Notes: generated from the letters alone by a model not told the origin. A stretch of 64,000 nucleotides of DNA from Kitasatospora papulosa (GCF_000717245.1 NZ_JNYQ01000006.1:1-64000); one strand, 5' to 3'; shown: positions 1-8,244, counted from the first letter of the stretch. Program-made: numbers and translations.

Positions 1-54
1 CAGCCCCGACAGAACATCCCACTCTTCATCCGAGAGCTCGTGTCGCCGCACCAT
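1..54 (-). CDS. IS5-type transposase, N-terminal fragment cut by window edge
   Basis: Reading leftwards from an ATG at 52-54, the 18 visible codons give MVRRHELSDEEWDVLSGL. This is the characteristic start of IS5-group transposases with an N-terminal DUF4096-like domain. The gene runs off the left edge, so its integrity cannot be judged. It lies directly downstream of the DUF3883 gene on the same strand and marks an insertion sequence at this end of the defence island. The family call rests on a short but distinctive N-terminus. Confidence 0.6.
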   Translation of the reverse strand, partial: MVRRHELSDEEWDVLSGL

Positions 55-115
55 GCGTCACATGATGCCCCATCAACAGCCTTTGAAGACAGGCCCTAGC
101 ACAGCACTCCCGCCT

Positions 116-970
116 TCAGCCGCTCACGCCGCCTCGAAGCACTGCTCTGGCCGTCCCTGCCCCGAGCAAAGGGGCCAGCCGCGGGATGCCTGGGACGACC
201 GCTTCAGGAGGTACGTCGAGACGACACGCCTCCCACCGCCCGAAAGGGCCCCCGTCCTGCGGAACTTGGGCGCTGATCCACTCGGCAGAGACGGATGCGA
301 CCGCAGCGATCTTGTGGTCCTGCGTGAGGTGTACGGCTACGAGTTGCCATGCCGGGTCGCGGCGCATGGTCTCGTACTCATGGCGGGACAGATAGAAGGC
401 CAGCCGTCCGCGTCGCACCGTGCTCTTCGCCTCGATATGCAGCGGGTGCCGCCTCGCGTGGACGGCGATGTCGTACCCGAAGCCGTCGGAGTATGCGGCG
501 ACGTGTTCGATGCGGACGTCAGTGGCCTCGGCTAGGAGCTCGATGAGGGCCAGCTCGCCGGCGCTGCCGATGAGGGCCCGCGCCTCCGTATCGACCTTGC
601 CCCAGACCGCACTGACCTGCTCGTACGCCTGGTTCTCAGAGATACCCAGGGCATCGGCGGCCCGCAGGGCGTCCTCGGGGAGCTCCTCCGGGCCGCGTAC
701 GAGGACGTCGGCGTCTTGGAGCCACGGCGCGCCGCTGGAGGCCAGGGCGGCGCGGAAGAGGCGCTCGCTCGCTGCGGCGATGCTGTCCAGGTCCGCGAGC
801 AGGCCGGTCTCGCCGAGCCATGTGTAGGCCGCCTCGTACTGAGTGGGGGTGAGGTCGCTGAAGTCGGCGTGGTTGGTGAAGAGTGCGCGGCACCGTGCGG
901 GGCTGGAGTCTGGGAGCCGTTCCAGCCACCGCAGGGCGGCGCGCAGGACGGGGCTAGGCGGGACGGCCAC
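116..970 (-). CDS. DUF3883 (NO VEIN C-terminal) domain protein, putative PD-(D/E)XK nuclease
   Basis: 284 aa, GTG start at 970, overlapping the end of the SNF2 gene by 17 bases; no clear Shine-Dalgarno is visible, so coupled translation is likely. The C-terminal half has the DUF3883 pattern: an acidic residue in GELALIELL, then GYDIAV, then HIEAKST, matching the E...D...ExK layout of restriction-type nucleases. The N-terminal ~140 residues are helical and unrecognised. It is third and last gene of the ParB-SNF2-DUF3883 operon. DUF3883 is recurrent in defence islands; nuclease activity is inferred from the motif and not established for this protein. Confidence 0.75.
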   Translation of the reverse strand: MAVPPSPVLRAALRWLERLPDSSPARCRALFTNHADFSDLTPTQYEAAYTWLGETGLLADLDSIAAASERLFRAALASSGAPWLQDADVLVRGPEELPEDALRAADALGISENQAYEQVSAVWGKVDTEARALIGSAGELALIELLAEATDVRIEHVAAYSDGFGYDIAVHARRHPLHIEAKSTVRRGRLAFYLSRHEYETMRRDPAWQLVAVHLTQDHKIAAVASVSAEWISAQVPQDGGPFGRWEACRLDVPPEAVVPGIPRLAPLLGAGTARAVLRGGVSG

Positions 971-2786
971 GGAGGTGGCCCATCAGCGCCTGGAGGTCCC
1001 TCTGGTCGAGGCCGCCGCCGACGGATGGCTCCTCGTCGAGGTCTGCGAGCTCCTGGACTGCGGGGTCGTCGAGGATGCGCCCCATGAAGAGCAGCTTGTC
1101 GCTCAGCCGCTGCTCGACGACCTCGTCGATGCTCCCTTCGGAGGCGAGCACGGTGATGCGGGTCTCCGCTTCGGGCGCGAGGCCGAGGCGGTGGATCCGG
1201 TCGAGGCTCTGCAGGAAGCGCCCGGCGGCGAAGTCGCGGTCGACGTAGACCGCGTCGTGGCAGTCGTGGTGCAGGCTGATGCCCTCGCCGAGCGTGGCCG
1301 GGTTGGACAGCAGCACCATGCAGTCGGGATCCTTCCGGAAGCGCTCGATCTCTGCTTCGCGGTCCTCCGTGCCTCCGTGGACCATCGCCGGCCGGAACTC
1401 CCTAAGGACCCGCTCCAGGGTGTTCAGGCTGCGGATGAACGTGGACCACACCAGGGTCTTGCGGCCCTGGGCCGCGTTCCTCGCGACGATGGCCAGGACC
1501 TCGCGGTACTTCGGGGACATCTCGTAGCTGGGGAGGTCCCGCATCAGGTCGAAGAGCGGGCTGCCCTCGGGCACGGCCAGAGGCGGGACCTGGTACGTCA
1601 GCGGTTCGTAGCGGGTTGTGCCGACAGCGAGCAGGGCCGGGCTGGTGGCCGCCATCAGCATATAGACGATGATCTTGCCGAGGGTCTGGAAGTCGCCTTC
1701 CGATCCGGCGGCCCGGGCGGAGAACCGGCCGATGAGGGCTTCGTACACCTCGTGGTGCAGCGGGGGCATCGGAAGCGTGCGGAGGGTCGTCGTCACCGGG
1801 GGCAACCCCAGTTCGTGCTTGGTCGTGCGGGTGAACAGCGGTCGCAGCACCTGGCTGGCCTTGGCGAGGTCGCCGCCGGCCACGGCCTGCGTCACCTTCT
1901 GGCGCCCGTACCCGGGCCATACGAAACCGAAGAGGTTCTCGATGTCCTTGACTCCGTTGGGAGCCGGGGTGCCTGTCAGGATCAGGCGGTGGCGTGCCCG
2001 CGGGCCCAGGGCGAGGCAGGCTGCCCCGTACGTTCCCTCCGCGCCGAGTTTCATCCGGTGCGCCTCGTCGAGGAGGAGCACGGAGGGCCGGATGGTCAGC
2101 CACTGGCCGAGTTCTTCGACGGACTGGCTGAGGCGCTCGTAGTTGACGATGAGCACGTCCGCTGCCGGGTCGGTGTCCCGGGACAGCACCTCCATGCGCA
2201 GCGGCTCGCTGAGGCACTGCTCGTTCTCGTACTGCCACGACTCGTAGCAGGACTTCGGGCCGACGATCAGCAGGCGCTCGACGCCCTTGGTCGTGCGCAG
2301 CGCCTGGAAGACGGCGAGTCCGACGCGCGTCTTGCCGGCCCCGGGGACGGAGAAGTTGGCCCCGTGGCGCAGCGAGAGGAGCTTGGCGATGTCTCGACGC
2401 TGGAACGAAGTGAGGTCCGCGGTCCACCCGGGGCCGAGAAGCGCGTCGACCTCGTCCTCGTGTACTTCGTCTGCCCCTCCGGCCGCCGGGTCGAGGCGCT
2501 CGGACACCGTCTGGGCGTCGACTGCGGAGTCCGTCGCAAGCGCGGCCAGTTGCGGGTCCCACGAGACGCTCGTCTGCGCGGGCCATGCCGTAAGCGCCAC
2601 GAGGTTCGTCAGGAGGTCGTCGATGTCGACGTCCATGCTCACGGGAGAGCGCTGTACGCTGCTGCGGAAGCGGAGGGCGAGACGGCGCAGGTCTGCCTCA
2701 TGCCCGGCGCCGGCCCGCAAGCGGGCCTTCGCCACGCTGTCACCGAAGCCGATCTCCAGGCTCGGAGCGGTTGCGGGCATTCCCAT
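954..2786 (-). CDS. SNF2-family DEAD/DEAH helicase-like ATPase (defence operon)
   Basis: 610 aa. Start is set at the ATG at 2784-2786, which overlaps the stop of the upstream ParB-like gene as TGATG; the longer open frame upstream runs inside that gene. Motifs in order: Walker A FSVPGAGKTRVG (~146-157), DEAH in LLLDEAHRMK (240-243), motif III in LTGTPAPN, and a C-terminal helicase lobe ending in QSLDRIHRLG, the usual SNF2 arginine-finger region. About 120 residues precede the ATPase core and resemble nothing I know. Probably a dsDNA translocase serving the ParB-like and DUF3883 partners encoded on either side. Confidence 0.85.
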   Translation of the reverse strand: MGMPATAPSLEIGFGDSVAKARLRAGAGHEADLRRLALRFRSSVQRSPVSMDVDIDDLLTNLVALTAWPAQTSVSWDPQLAALATDSAVDAQTVSERLDPAAGGADEVHEDEVDALLGPGWTADLTSFQRRDIAKLLSLRHGANFSVPGAGKTRVGLAVFQALRTTKGVERLLIVGPKSCYESWQYENEQCLSEPLRMEVLSRDTDPAADVLIVNYERLSQSVEELGQWLTIRPSVLLLDEAHRMKLGAEGTYGAACLALGPRARHRLILTGTPAPNGVKDIENLFGFVWPGYGRQKVTQAVAGGDLAKASQVLRPLFTRTTKHELGLPPVTTTLRTLPMPPLHHEVYEALIGRFSARAAGSEGDFQTLGKIIVYMLMAATSPALLAVGTTRYEPLTYQVPPLAVPEGSPLFDLMRDLPSYEMSPKYREVLAIVARNAAQGRKTLVWSTFIRSLNTLERVLREFRPAMVHGGTEDREAEIERFRKDPDCMVLLSNPATLGEGISLHHDCHDAVYVDRDFAAGRFLQSLDRIHRLGLAPEAETRITVLASEGSIDEVVEQRLSDKLLFMGRILDDPAVQELADLDEEPSVGGGLDQRDLQALMGHLRGRPA

Positions 2787-4198
2787 CAGCTCTCCCGGGT
2801 GGCGTTGAGCAGCCATTCGACGCCGTCCCCCGGCGAGCTGAACGTGCGGCCCGCTTGCTTGGCCAGGCGCGCGAGACTCGCACGGAGGGTGAGCAGTGCG
2901 TCGTCGAAGGAGTCCTCGTCGAGGGCACGCTTCGCCTTCGCCTCGGCGAACTCCGCTGCGCACTGGTTCACGTAGTCGGCGGCGTCCGTCAGGCGCTCGG
3001 GCACCGCGATCTTCCGCTTCTGCAGCTGGGCGTTCTGGCCTGCCATCTTCACTGCGACGTCGAACGTGCCGCGGGCCGACTTGATCTTCGCAGCGGCCTG
3101 CGTGACCTCCGCGGGCGTGAGCTTGGCGCCGGCGAGGGCCGCGGCCTTGGCCTTGAGCAGGTTGTCTGTGAGGGCCCGGGTCGCCTTCACCACCGCGGTG
3201 CCGTCCTGGACCGCGACGCCCGGAAGGCCGGGGATGGACACTGCGGCGGAATCCTGCGCGGCGGGGCGCAGGTCGGCCGGCAGCCGCTCGTCGAGGAAAC
3301 GGGTGTGGAAGTCGGCTTCAGCGAGGCGGACCGAGGTCTTCGGGTAGTTCAGGACGACCATCGCGAGCCGGGACTCCTTCAGCTGCTCGGCTCCGTCCGG
3401 GTCCGTCTTCGCGAGCTTGGTGTAGTCGCGCTGCAGCTCGCGGAGCTTCTCCTGGTGGTCTTCGAAGTCGACCAGGCGCAGCCCGACGCCGGTGGCCGGG
3501 TCCTTGCTGCGGTCGATGGCGTCGTTGACGAGCTCGTAGACCCACCGGTCCTGGCGGAGTGTGGTGGTCTTGATGTTGAAGTCCCGTGCCACGTCCTCCG
3601 GGCGGCGTCCGTGGGCCAGTTCCTCTTCGATCGCGATGAGGCGGTTGATGTAGGAGTATTCGCGCCGCTTGTCCTTCCGGAGCTGGAGGGCGAGCTCGAC
3701 GTTGTTGATGTCGCGCCGCGACGTGTCCGCAGGCAGGACCCCCACGCGGATGTCCTTGATCCCGATCTTGCGGAGGGCCGCGCAGCGGGTATTCCCGTCG
3801 ACGAGGATTCCGTCGGGGCTGATGATGCCGGGCTCCTTCTGCCCGAAGTCGTCCAGCTCGTCTTGCAGCGCAGTGAAGTCGGGGTCCGTCTGCGTCGGAT
3901 TCGCAGGGCTCCGACTGAGGAGGAGAGCGAGGTAGTCCTGCGCATCCTCGCTCCAGGGTTCCTCTTCGAGTACCTGGTTCTGTTCGGGGTCCAGCGTGCG
4001 CTGCGCGCGGATGCGGTGGGTGTCCGGGTTGAGGTAGAGGAGGTCCACCGGCATGGAGATCACGCTCAGGTGCTTCTGCTCGCCGCGCCACTCCACCGTG
4101 ACCTTGGCGCCGTTCTCAGCCATGGCCTGCCTCAGCCGCTCCTCGACCATGGACCGGATCCGCTCGCCCTCGGGCGGAACACCGAACTTCACAGCCAT
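2786..4198 (-). CDS. ParB/Srx-fold protein with DGNTR motif, first gene of a defence operon
   Basis: 470 aa, ATG at 4198 preceded by GGAGAGG at good spacing. Residues ~46-160 resemble a ParB N-terminal domain: a VDLLYLNPDTHRI strand, then VDGNTRCAALRKIG (133-146), where chromosomal ParB has the CTP-binding GERRxRA-type box. A helix-turn-helix-like stretch follows (~180-215, PEDVARDFNIKTTTLRQDRW). The remainder is helical and unassigned. It is not near a parA gene or parS-like sites, so chromosome partitioning is unlikely. ParB-fold proteins with DGNTR/DGxHR motifs occur in DNA-modification defence loci such as Dnd, which makes a DNA-binding or NTPase role the best inference. Confidence 0.75.
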   Translation of the reverse strand: MAVKFGVPPEGERIRSMVEERLRQAMAENGAKVTVEWRGEQKHLSVISMPVDLLYLNPDTHRIRAQRTLDPEQNQVLEEEPWSEDAQDYLALLLSRSPANPTQTDPDFTALQDELDDFGQKEPGIISPDGILVDGNTRCAALRKIGIKDIRVGVLPADTSRRDINNVELALQLRKDKRREYSYINRLIAIEEELAHGRRPEDVARDFNIKTTTLRQDRWVYELVNDAIDRSKDPATGVGLRLVDFEDHQEKLRELQRDYTKLAKTDPDGAEQLKESRLAMVVLNYPKTSVRLAEADFHTRFLDERLPADLRPAAQDSAAVSIPGLPGVAVQDGTAVVKATRALTDNLLKAKAAALAGAKLTPAEVTQAAAKIKSARGTFDVAVKMAGQNAQLQKRKIAVPERLTDAADYVNQCAAEFAEAKAKRALDEDSFDDALLTLRASLARLAKQAGRTFSSPGDGVEWLLNATRES

Positions 4199-4237
4199 AG
4201 CCAGGCCTCTCCTAGGTGGGTAAGCAGCCGTACGCGC

Positions 4238-4269
4238 TTGTCAGGAATAATGGCAGGAGTCACTGACAA
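4238..4269. promoter_or_regulatory. Divergent promoter/operator dyad between the two arms of the left defence cluster
   Basis: A perfect inverted repeat TTGTCAG (4238-4244), 18-base spacer, CTGACAA (4263-4269) sits in the short gap between the ParB-like gene (minus) and the zinc-knuckle gene (plus). Each arm contains TTGTCA, a good -35 hexamer, on the strand leading to its gene. A shared operator or face-to-face promoters would co-regulate both arms. No strong -10 is obvious on either strand. Confidence 0.45.
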
Positions 4270-4325
4270 CGGGACGGGTGATCATCCAGACTTGCACGTC
4301 TGACGACCCGAGGAACGGAGCAGAC

Positions 4326-5015
4326 GTGACGCTCCCCGCCTGGAACGACCCGGCGCTCAAGGGCGGAACCATGATCAGGGGAGCGCTGTGGCTCGTCCAG
4401 GAGGTCGGTGAGGGCAATACCTTCACCAAAGAGCAGCTGCGCGACGCGTTCCCCGGCGTCTCGCAGGCAGACCGCCGCCTGCGAGACCTCCGGCCCTACG
4501 GGTGGGTCATCCACACGAACACTGAGGACGCCTCGCTCATGGCCGAGGACCAGCGTTTCGTGGAAGCCGGGGTTCCGGTGTGGGATCCAGCGGCCCGCAG
4601 GGCAGCCGCGCCCCGGAAGGCGATCACGGCCAAGCAGATCCAGGCCGTTCTGTCTCGCGACGACTACATGTGCACGGTGTGCGGTATCGGCGGTGCAGAA
4701 CCTTACCTGGATGACTCGAACCAGACGGCAGTGCTTTCGGTCACCCGGCGTACCTCTGTTCTCCTCGACGGCAGCGAGGAGGAGCTCCTCGTCACGGAAT
4801 GCAAGCGATGCCGTGCTGGTGGCGGCGGCCAGGTGGTACGCGCCGATGAAGCCCTCGCCGAGATCAAGAACCTGGACCCAGCAGATCAGCGGCGGCTGGC
4901 CCGGTGGGCCGAGCGGGGCCGCCGCGGCTCGACAGCGCTTGAGCGGGCGTGGAATGCCTACCGCCGTCTTCCTAGCGAAGCGCAGGAGGAAGTCCGCAAT
5001 GCACTGGACGCCTGA
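4326..5015 (+). CDS. Winged-helix protein with degenerate HNH-like zinc knuckle
   Basis: 229 aa. GTG at 4326 is preferred because AGGAACGGAG precedes it; a GTG at 4278 in frame has no ribosome site. The N-terminus (~15-60) looks like a winged helix (EQLRDAFPGVSQADRRLRDL). After a linker, MCTVCGIGG and, ~37 residues on, TECKRCRAGG form a CxxC...CxxC knuckle as in HNH nucleases, preceded by the usual R-D-x-x-C context. The catalytic histidines and the typical HxxP/N signature are missing, so this is probably a structural DNA-binding domain and not a nuclease. It lies 234 bases upstream of the cytosine methyltransferase, same strand. Confidence 0.65.
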   Translation: MTLPAWNDPALKGGTMIRGALWLVQEVGEGNTFTKEQLRDAFPGVSQADRRLRDLRPYGWVIHTNTEDASLMAEDQRFVEAGVPVWDPAARRAAAPRKAITAKQIQAVLSRDDYMCTVCGIGGAEPYLDDSNQTAVLSVTRRTSVLLDGSEEELLVTECKRCRAGGGGQVVRADEALAEIKNLDPADQRRLARWAERGRRGSTALERAWNAYRRLPSEAQEEVRNALDA

Positions 5016-5249
5016 CCAGCACTGAAGGCCCATCGCGTTTAATGATCATCCTGCGAGCCGTCACTGCTGCCGCGTACACTTCCAGCCTTGTCCGATTCGC
5101 AGAGGCCGAGAAGCACCCCTGGGCCACCACCTGCGACTATGGTGCTGGCGCGGAGCCTGTGCTACCGGATGCCCGTGTTCATGACGGTGGTTGCAGCGGC
5201 GCCGCCGGTTCTGCGCTGGAGAGCCTGGCGTGCCTGGAGGGAGATCGAA

Positions 5250-6608
5250 ATGTCGGCTGTCAAGGCTGAGAAGCCGCTTGAGGTCGTCGAGATCTGTGCG
5301 GGCGCGGGCGGCCAGACCCTCGGGCTGGAGCGGGCAGGTTTCCGCCACCGCCTCGCCATCGAGCTCGACGACAAGGCTGCCGAGACGCTGCGCCGCAATC
5401 TTGTGGAGTTCCTCGGATACAGCGAAGATGAGGCGCGCGACTCCGTAAAGGTCGGCGACGTCGCGGACCCTGCTGTCTGGAACCCGGTCATCGATGCGGA
5501 GGACCTGGACCTTCTCGCCGGCGGAGTGCCCTGCCCCCCCTTCAGCATCGCAGGTAAGCAGCTGGGCTCAAGCGATGAGCGCGATCTTTTCGCCTGGGCC
5601 ATCGAGCTCTGCGGCAAGGTGCGGCCGAAGGCATTGCTGCTGGAGAACGTGCGCGGACTCAGCGCCAACCGCTTCACGGGCTATCGCCAGCACGTCCTCG
5701 ACCGGCTCAAGGAGTACGGGTACATCACGGACTGGAAGCTCCTCCAGGCGGACCATTTCGGCGTCTCCCAGCTGCGCCCCCGCTTCGTCCTGGTGGCGTT
5801 GCAGGAGGAGTACGCACCTTACTTCCATTGGCCTGAGCCCAACCCTGAGAAGGCCATGTCCGTCGGGGAGCTCCTTGAGGACCTCATGGCGGAGAACGGC
5901 TGGACGGGCGCTAAGGAGTGGGCCCAACGAGCTACCGGCATTGCGCCCACTATCGTCGGAGGGTCGAAGAAGCACGGCGGAGCCGACCTGGGCCCCACGC
6001 GTGCCAAGCGCGCGTGGGCGGAGAGGGGCGTCGACGCGATGGGCGTAGCAGACGAGGCGCCCACTGCAGCCGGGCCCCCTATCATCGAGGGCCTCCCGCG
6101 CCCGAAGCTCACCACGGCCATGGTCGCCCGCATCCAGGGCTGGCAGGACGCGGATAGCGAGGTCTCCGATAAGGAGGACGACTTCCGCTGGAGGTTCCAC
6201 GGACGGAAGACCAGCGTGTACCGCCAGATCGGCAACGCGTTCCCGCCTCCCGTCGCTAAAGCACTCGGCAAATCGATCTACAACGCCCTGAAGATGGAGG
6301 GCGAGCCCCACGATCTCGTGGAAACTGCAGATGTCGTCACCGACCCCGTATACAAACTGCTGCGCAGCAGTACACGGGCGCTGTCAGTCGACCAAATCAT
6401 CACGAAGCTCTCGGCCGCGGGCACTGCCATGGACCTCCCGACGGTGGAGCGGCACCTCAACCACCTCAAGCACGACTTCGAGATGACGACTGTGACGCGT
6501 TCCAACGGGGCCGACGCCTACACCATCGGCGAGTTCAAGGCGTTTGTGGGTCAGGACGACCATCAGCGCCATGATCTCTTCAGTCAGCACCGTTCAAAGA
6601 TCAGCTGA
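5250..6608 (+). CDS. DNA (cytosine-5-)-methyltransferase with C-terminal winged-helix extension
   Basis: 452 aa, ATG at 5250 with GGAGGG eight bases upstream. C5-methyltransferase motifs are in order: I (EICAGAGGQTLGLERAGF), IV (GGVPCPPFSIAG, with the nucleophile Cys at ~96), VI (LLLENVRGL), VIII (LRPRFVLVAL) and X (YRQIGNAFPPPVAKALG). The Gln usual in PCQxFS is Pro, a tolerated variant. After motif X about 90 residues (from ~365) resemble a winged helix (VDQIITKLSA...TVERHLNHL). It may protect host DNA for the ParB-SNF2-DUF3883 cluster, or be the DruM component of the Druantia-like operon. The stop codon lies in the terminator stem. Confidence 0.92.
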   Translation: MSAVKAEKPLEVVEICAGAGGQTLGLERAGFRHRLAIELDDKAAETLRRNLVEFLGYSEDEARDSVKVGDVADPAVWNPVIDAEDLDLLAGGVPCPPFSIAGKQLGSSDERDLFAWAIELCGKVRPKALLLENVRGLSANRFTGYRQHVLDRLKEYGYITDWKLLQADHFGVSQLRPRFVLVALQEEYAPYFHWPEPNPEKAMSVGELLEDLMAENGWTGAKEWAQRATGIAPTIVGGSKKHGGADLGPTRAKRAWAERGVDAMGVADEAPTAAGPPIIEGLPRPKLTTAMVARIQGWQDADSEVSDKEDDFRWRFHGRKTSVYRQIGNAFPPPVAKALGKSIYNALKMEGEPHDLVETADVVTDPVYKLLRSSTRALSVDQIITKLSAAGTAMDLPTVERHLNHLKHDFEMTTVTRSNGADAYTIGEFKAFVGQDDHQRHDLFSQHRSKIS

Positions 6609-6644
6609 CCGCGCAGGGCAGGAGGCCTGCGCGGTCAGCTGATC
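6599..6644. terminator. Bidirectional terminator, perfect 19-bp stem
   Basis: Left arm 6599-6617 (GATCAGCTGACCGCGCAGG) and right arm 6626-6644 are exact reverse complements around an 8-base loop. The TGA of the methyltransferase (6606-6608) lies in the left arm. The TGA of the opposing small gene starts at 6645 and reaches into the right arm. The position between convergent genes supports a shared terminator. Confidence 0.8.
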
Positions 6645-6948
6645 ACGCGTCGAGAGCAGCGATCAACTTTTCCTGCTCTGCCTCGAGCACTGAGGGCTTC
6701 TTGATCGCCTTGATAACGAGAGCCTTTGTCTGGTCAGGGTCGAGATCGAGTGACGTTAGCAAGTAGCAGCCAACGCCGTCACGCTTCACTGAGTCGATGC
6801 GCAGCCCGAGTTCACGGAGTTCGCGTATGCGCCGCTCAGTGTGGAGGGTCTGATGCAGAGCTGGGTGACAGGTTGACCTGCCCCACCGTTCGTGCGGCAG
6901 ACCCCATCGTGGGCCGAGCAGGGAGGAATAGCAGTGGGCGGACTTCAT
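6643..6948 (-). pseudogene. Remnant of a larger protein: C-terminal winged-helix fragment
   Basis: An open frame of 101 codons whose last ~65 residues (HTERRIRELRELGLRI onward) look like a winged-helix domain of the type found at the C-terminus of restriction-associated proteins. The first ~35 residues are unlike any domain and rich in Trp, His and Cys, as if a normal N-terminus were lost and filled by chance sequence. It is convergent with the methyltransferase and shares its terminator. The RRxRELRxxG stretch echoes the winged helix of the zinc-knuckle protein at 4326-5015. I read it as a truncated relic; a functional small protein cannot be excluded. Confidence 0.45.
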
Positions 6949-7056
6949 GCGGTCGACCTGGACTTGATCCGCTGATTGGCATCCGAGGCCAGTGATCCAG
7001 CCCGAGGGGCGGGGGCCCAGTGGGGACTGTCAGTGGTTCCTTCTAGTGTGGCGGCC

Positions 7057-8244
7057 ATGAGTGACCTTGGTCCGGACCCAGTCCCATTCGACCGGCTTCA
7101 GCAGGCCGACCTCATCGTTGACGCTGTGTATGCCGGGGGGACTGCTGGGACCACTGCCGACGATCCCATCGGCAAGATCGTGCCGGTCGGCAACCAGGGC
7201 GGCTTCCGGTACGCAGGATCCCCGCAGCGGGACACCGTGCGCGTCGCCGTGCTCTACACGTCAGGGAACAACCCCGACTGGCCCGACGAGCTCGACGTTC
7301 AGACCGGGCAGTTCGTCTACTACGGCGACAACCGGAAGCCCGGCCACGAACTGCACGAGACCAGTAGGAAGGGCAACCTGCTGCTCAGAAAGTGCTTCGA
7401 AGCGGCGCACGGTACGGCGCAGGAGCGGGCGGCAGTCCCCCCGTTCTTCCTCTTTGAAAAGAACGGGGGGATCGGGAGGAGTGTCCGGTTCCGCGGTCTC
7501 CTCGCGCCCGGTGGTGAGGGCGTCGCAGCCGACGAAGACTTGGTCGCGATCTGGCGGAGCACAGGGAGGGCGAGGTTTCAGAACTACCGGTCAGTGTTCA
7601 CTGTTCTTGATGCGGCGGTGATCAGTCGTGCATGGATCGATGAGCTTCTAGCCGGAGGGAGGGTGGGCAGGCACGCACCGAAGGTGTGGACCGACTGGGT
7701 TGAGGCAAGGCGCTATGACGCGCTCACCGCCCCCGCGACCACGGTCATCAGGAGACCTGCAGACCAGGTGTCTGATGCGGTAGGCCTGGGCATCCTGAAG
7801 GAGATCACAGACTTCTACTGCGACCGCTACCACGACTTCGAGGCCTGCGCGCTTGAGCTGTGGCGCATGATGGCGCCAGCGACCGGCCGCACGGAGCTGA
7901 CCCCGCCCAGCCGGGACGGGGGGCGGGATGCGATCGGTGAATACCTCCTCGGCCCTGCCGCCGACCCGGTCCCGGTTGAGTTCGCTCTGGAAGCCAAGTG
8001 CTACGGCCCGAAGAATTCTGTGGGCGTTCGTGAGATGTCCCGACTCATCTCCCGCCTCCGAAACCGTCAGTTCGGTGTCTTCGTCACCACCTCCTTCTTC
8101 AACCGCCAGACTTACCAAGAAGTGCGTGAGGACCGGCACCCTGTCGTGCTCATATGCGGCAAGGACATCGTCGAGCTTCTCCGGTCGCGCGGGTACACCA
8201 CGCCGGAGGCAGTCCGGGCCTGGCTGCAGACAGTCACGAGATAG
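7057..8244 (+). CDS. AspBHI/MspJI-type modification-dependent restriction endonuclease
   Basis: 395 aa, ATG at 7057; the conserved sequence begins there, though no good ribosome site is visible. Residues ~10-190 match the AspBHI N-terminal recognition domain: DDPIGKIVPVGNQGGFRYAG, then VLYTSGNNPDWPDELD, then YYGDNRKPGHEL and RKGNLLL. The C-terminal half is an Mrr-like nuclease with DGGRDAIGEY (~288) followed by LEAKCYG (~312), a D...ExK catalytic site. Family members cut DNA carrying 5-methyl- or hydroxymethyl-cytosine in a specific context. It stands alone between the methyltransferase and the large helicase, convergent with the latter. Target context cannot be read from sequence. Confidence 0.85.
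   Translation: MSDLGPDPVPFDRLQQADLIVDAVYAGGTAGTTADDPIGKIVPVGNQGGFRYAGSPQRDTVRVAVLYTSGNNPDWPDELDVQTGQFVYYGDNRKPGHELHETSRKGNLLLRKCFEAAHGTAQERAAVPPFFLFEKNGGIGRSVRFRGLLAPGGEGVAADEDLVAIWRSTGRARFQNYRSVFTVLDAAVISRAWIDELLAGGRVGRHAPKVWTDWVEARRYDALTAPATTVIRRPADQVSDAVGLGILKEITDFYCDRYHDFEACALELWRMMAPATGRTELTPPSRDGGRDAIGEYLLGPAADPVPVEFALEAKCYGPKNSVGVREMSRLISRLRNRQFGVFVTTSFFNRQTYQEVREDRHPVVLICGKDIVELLRSRGYTTPEAVRAWLQTVTR

Noticed and set aside
2786..4198. Chromosome-partitioning ParB
   Set aside because: No ParA partner, no parS-like site and an atypical DGNTR motif; operon context is defence.
843..4303. Long plus-strand open frames opposite the SNF2 and ParB-like genes
   Set aside because: They are products of GC bias at third positions of the real minus-strand genes: no domain-like sequence, no ribosome sites.
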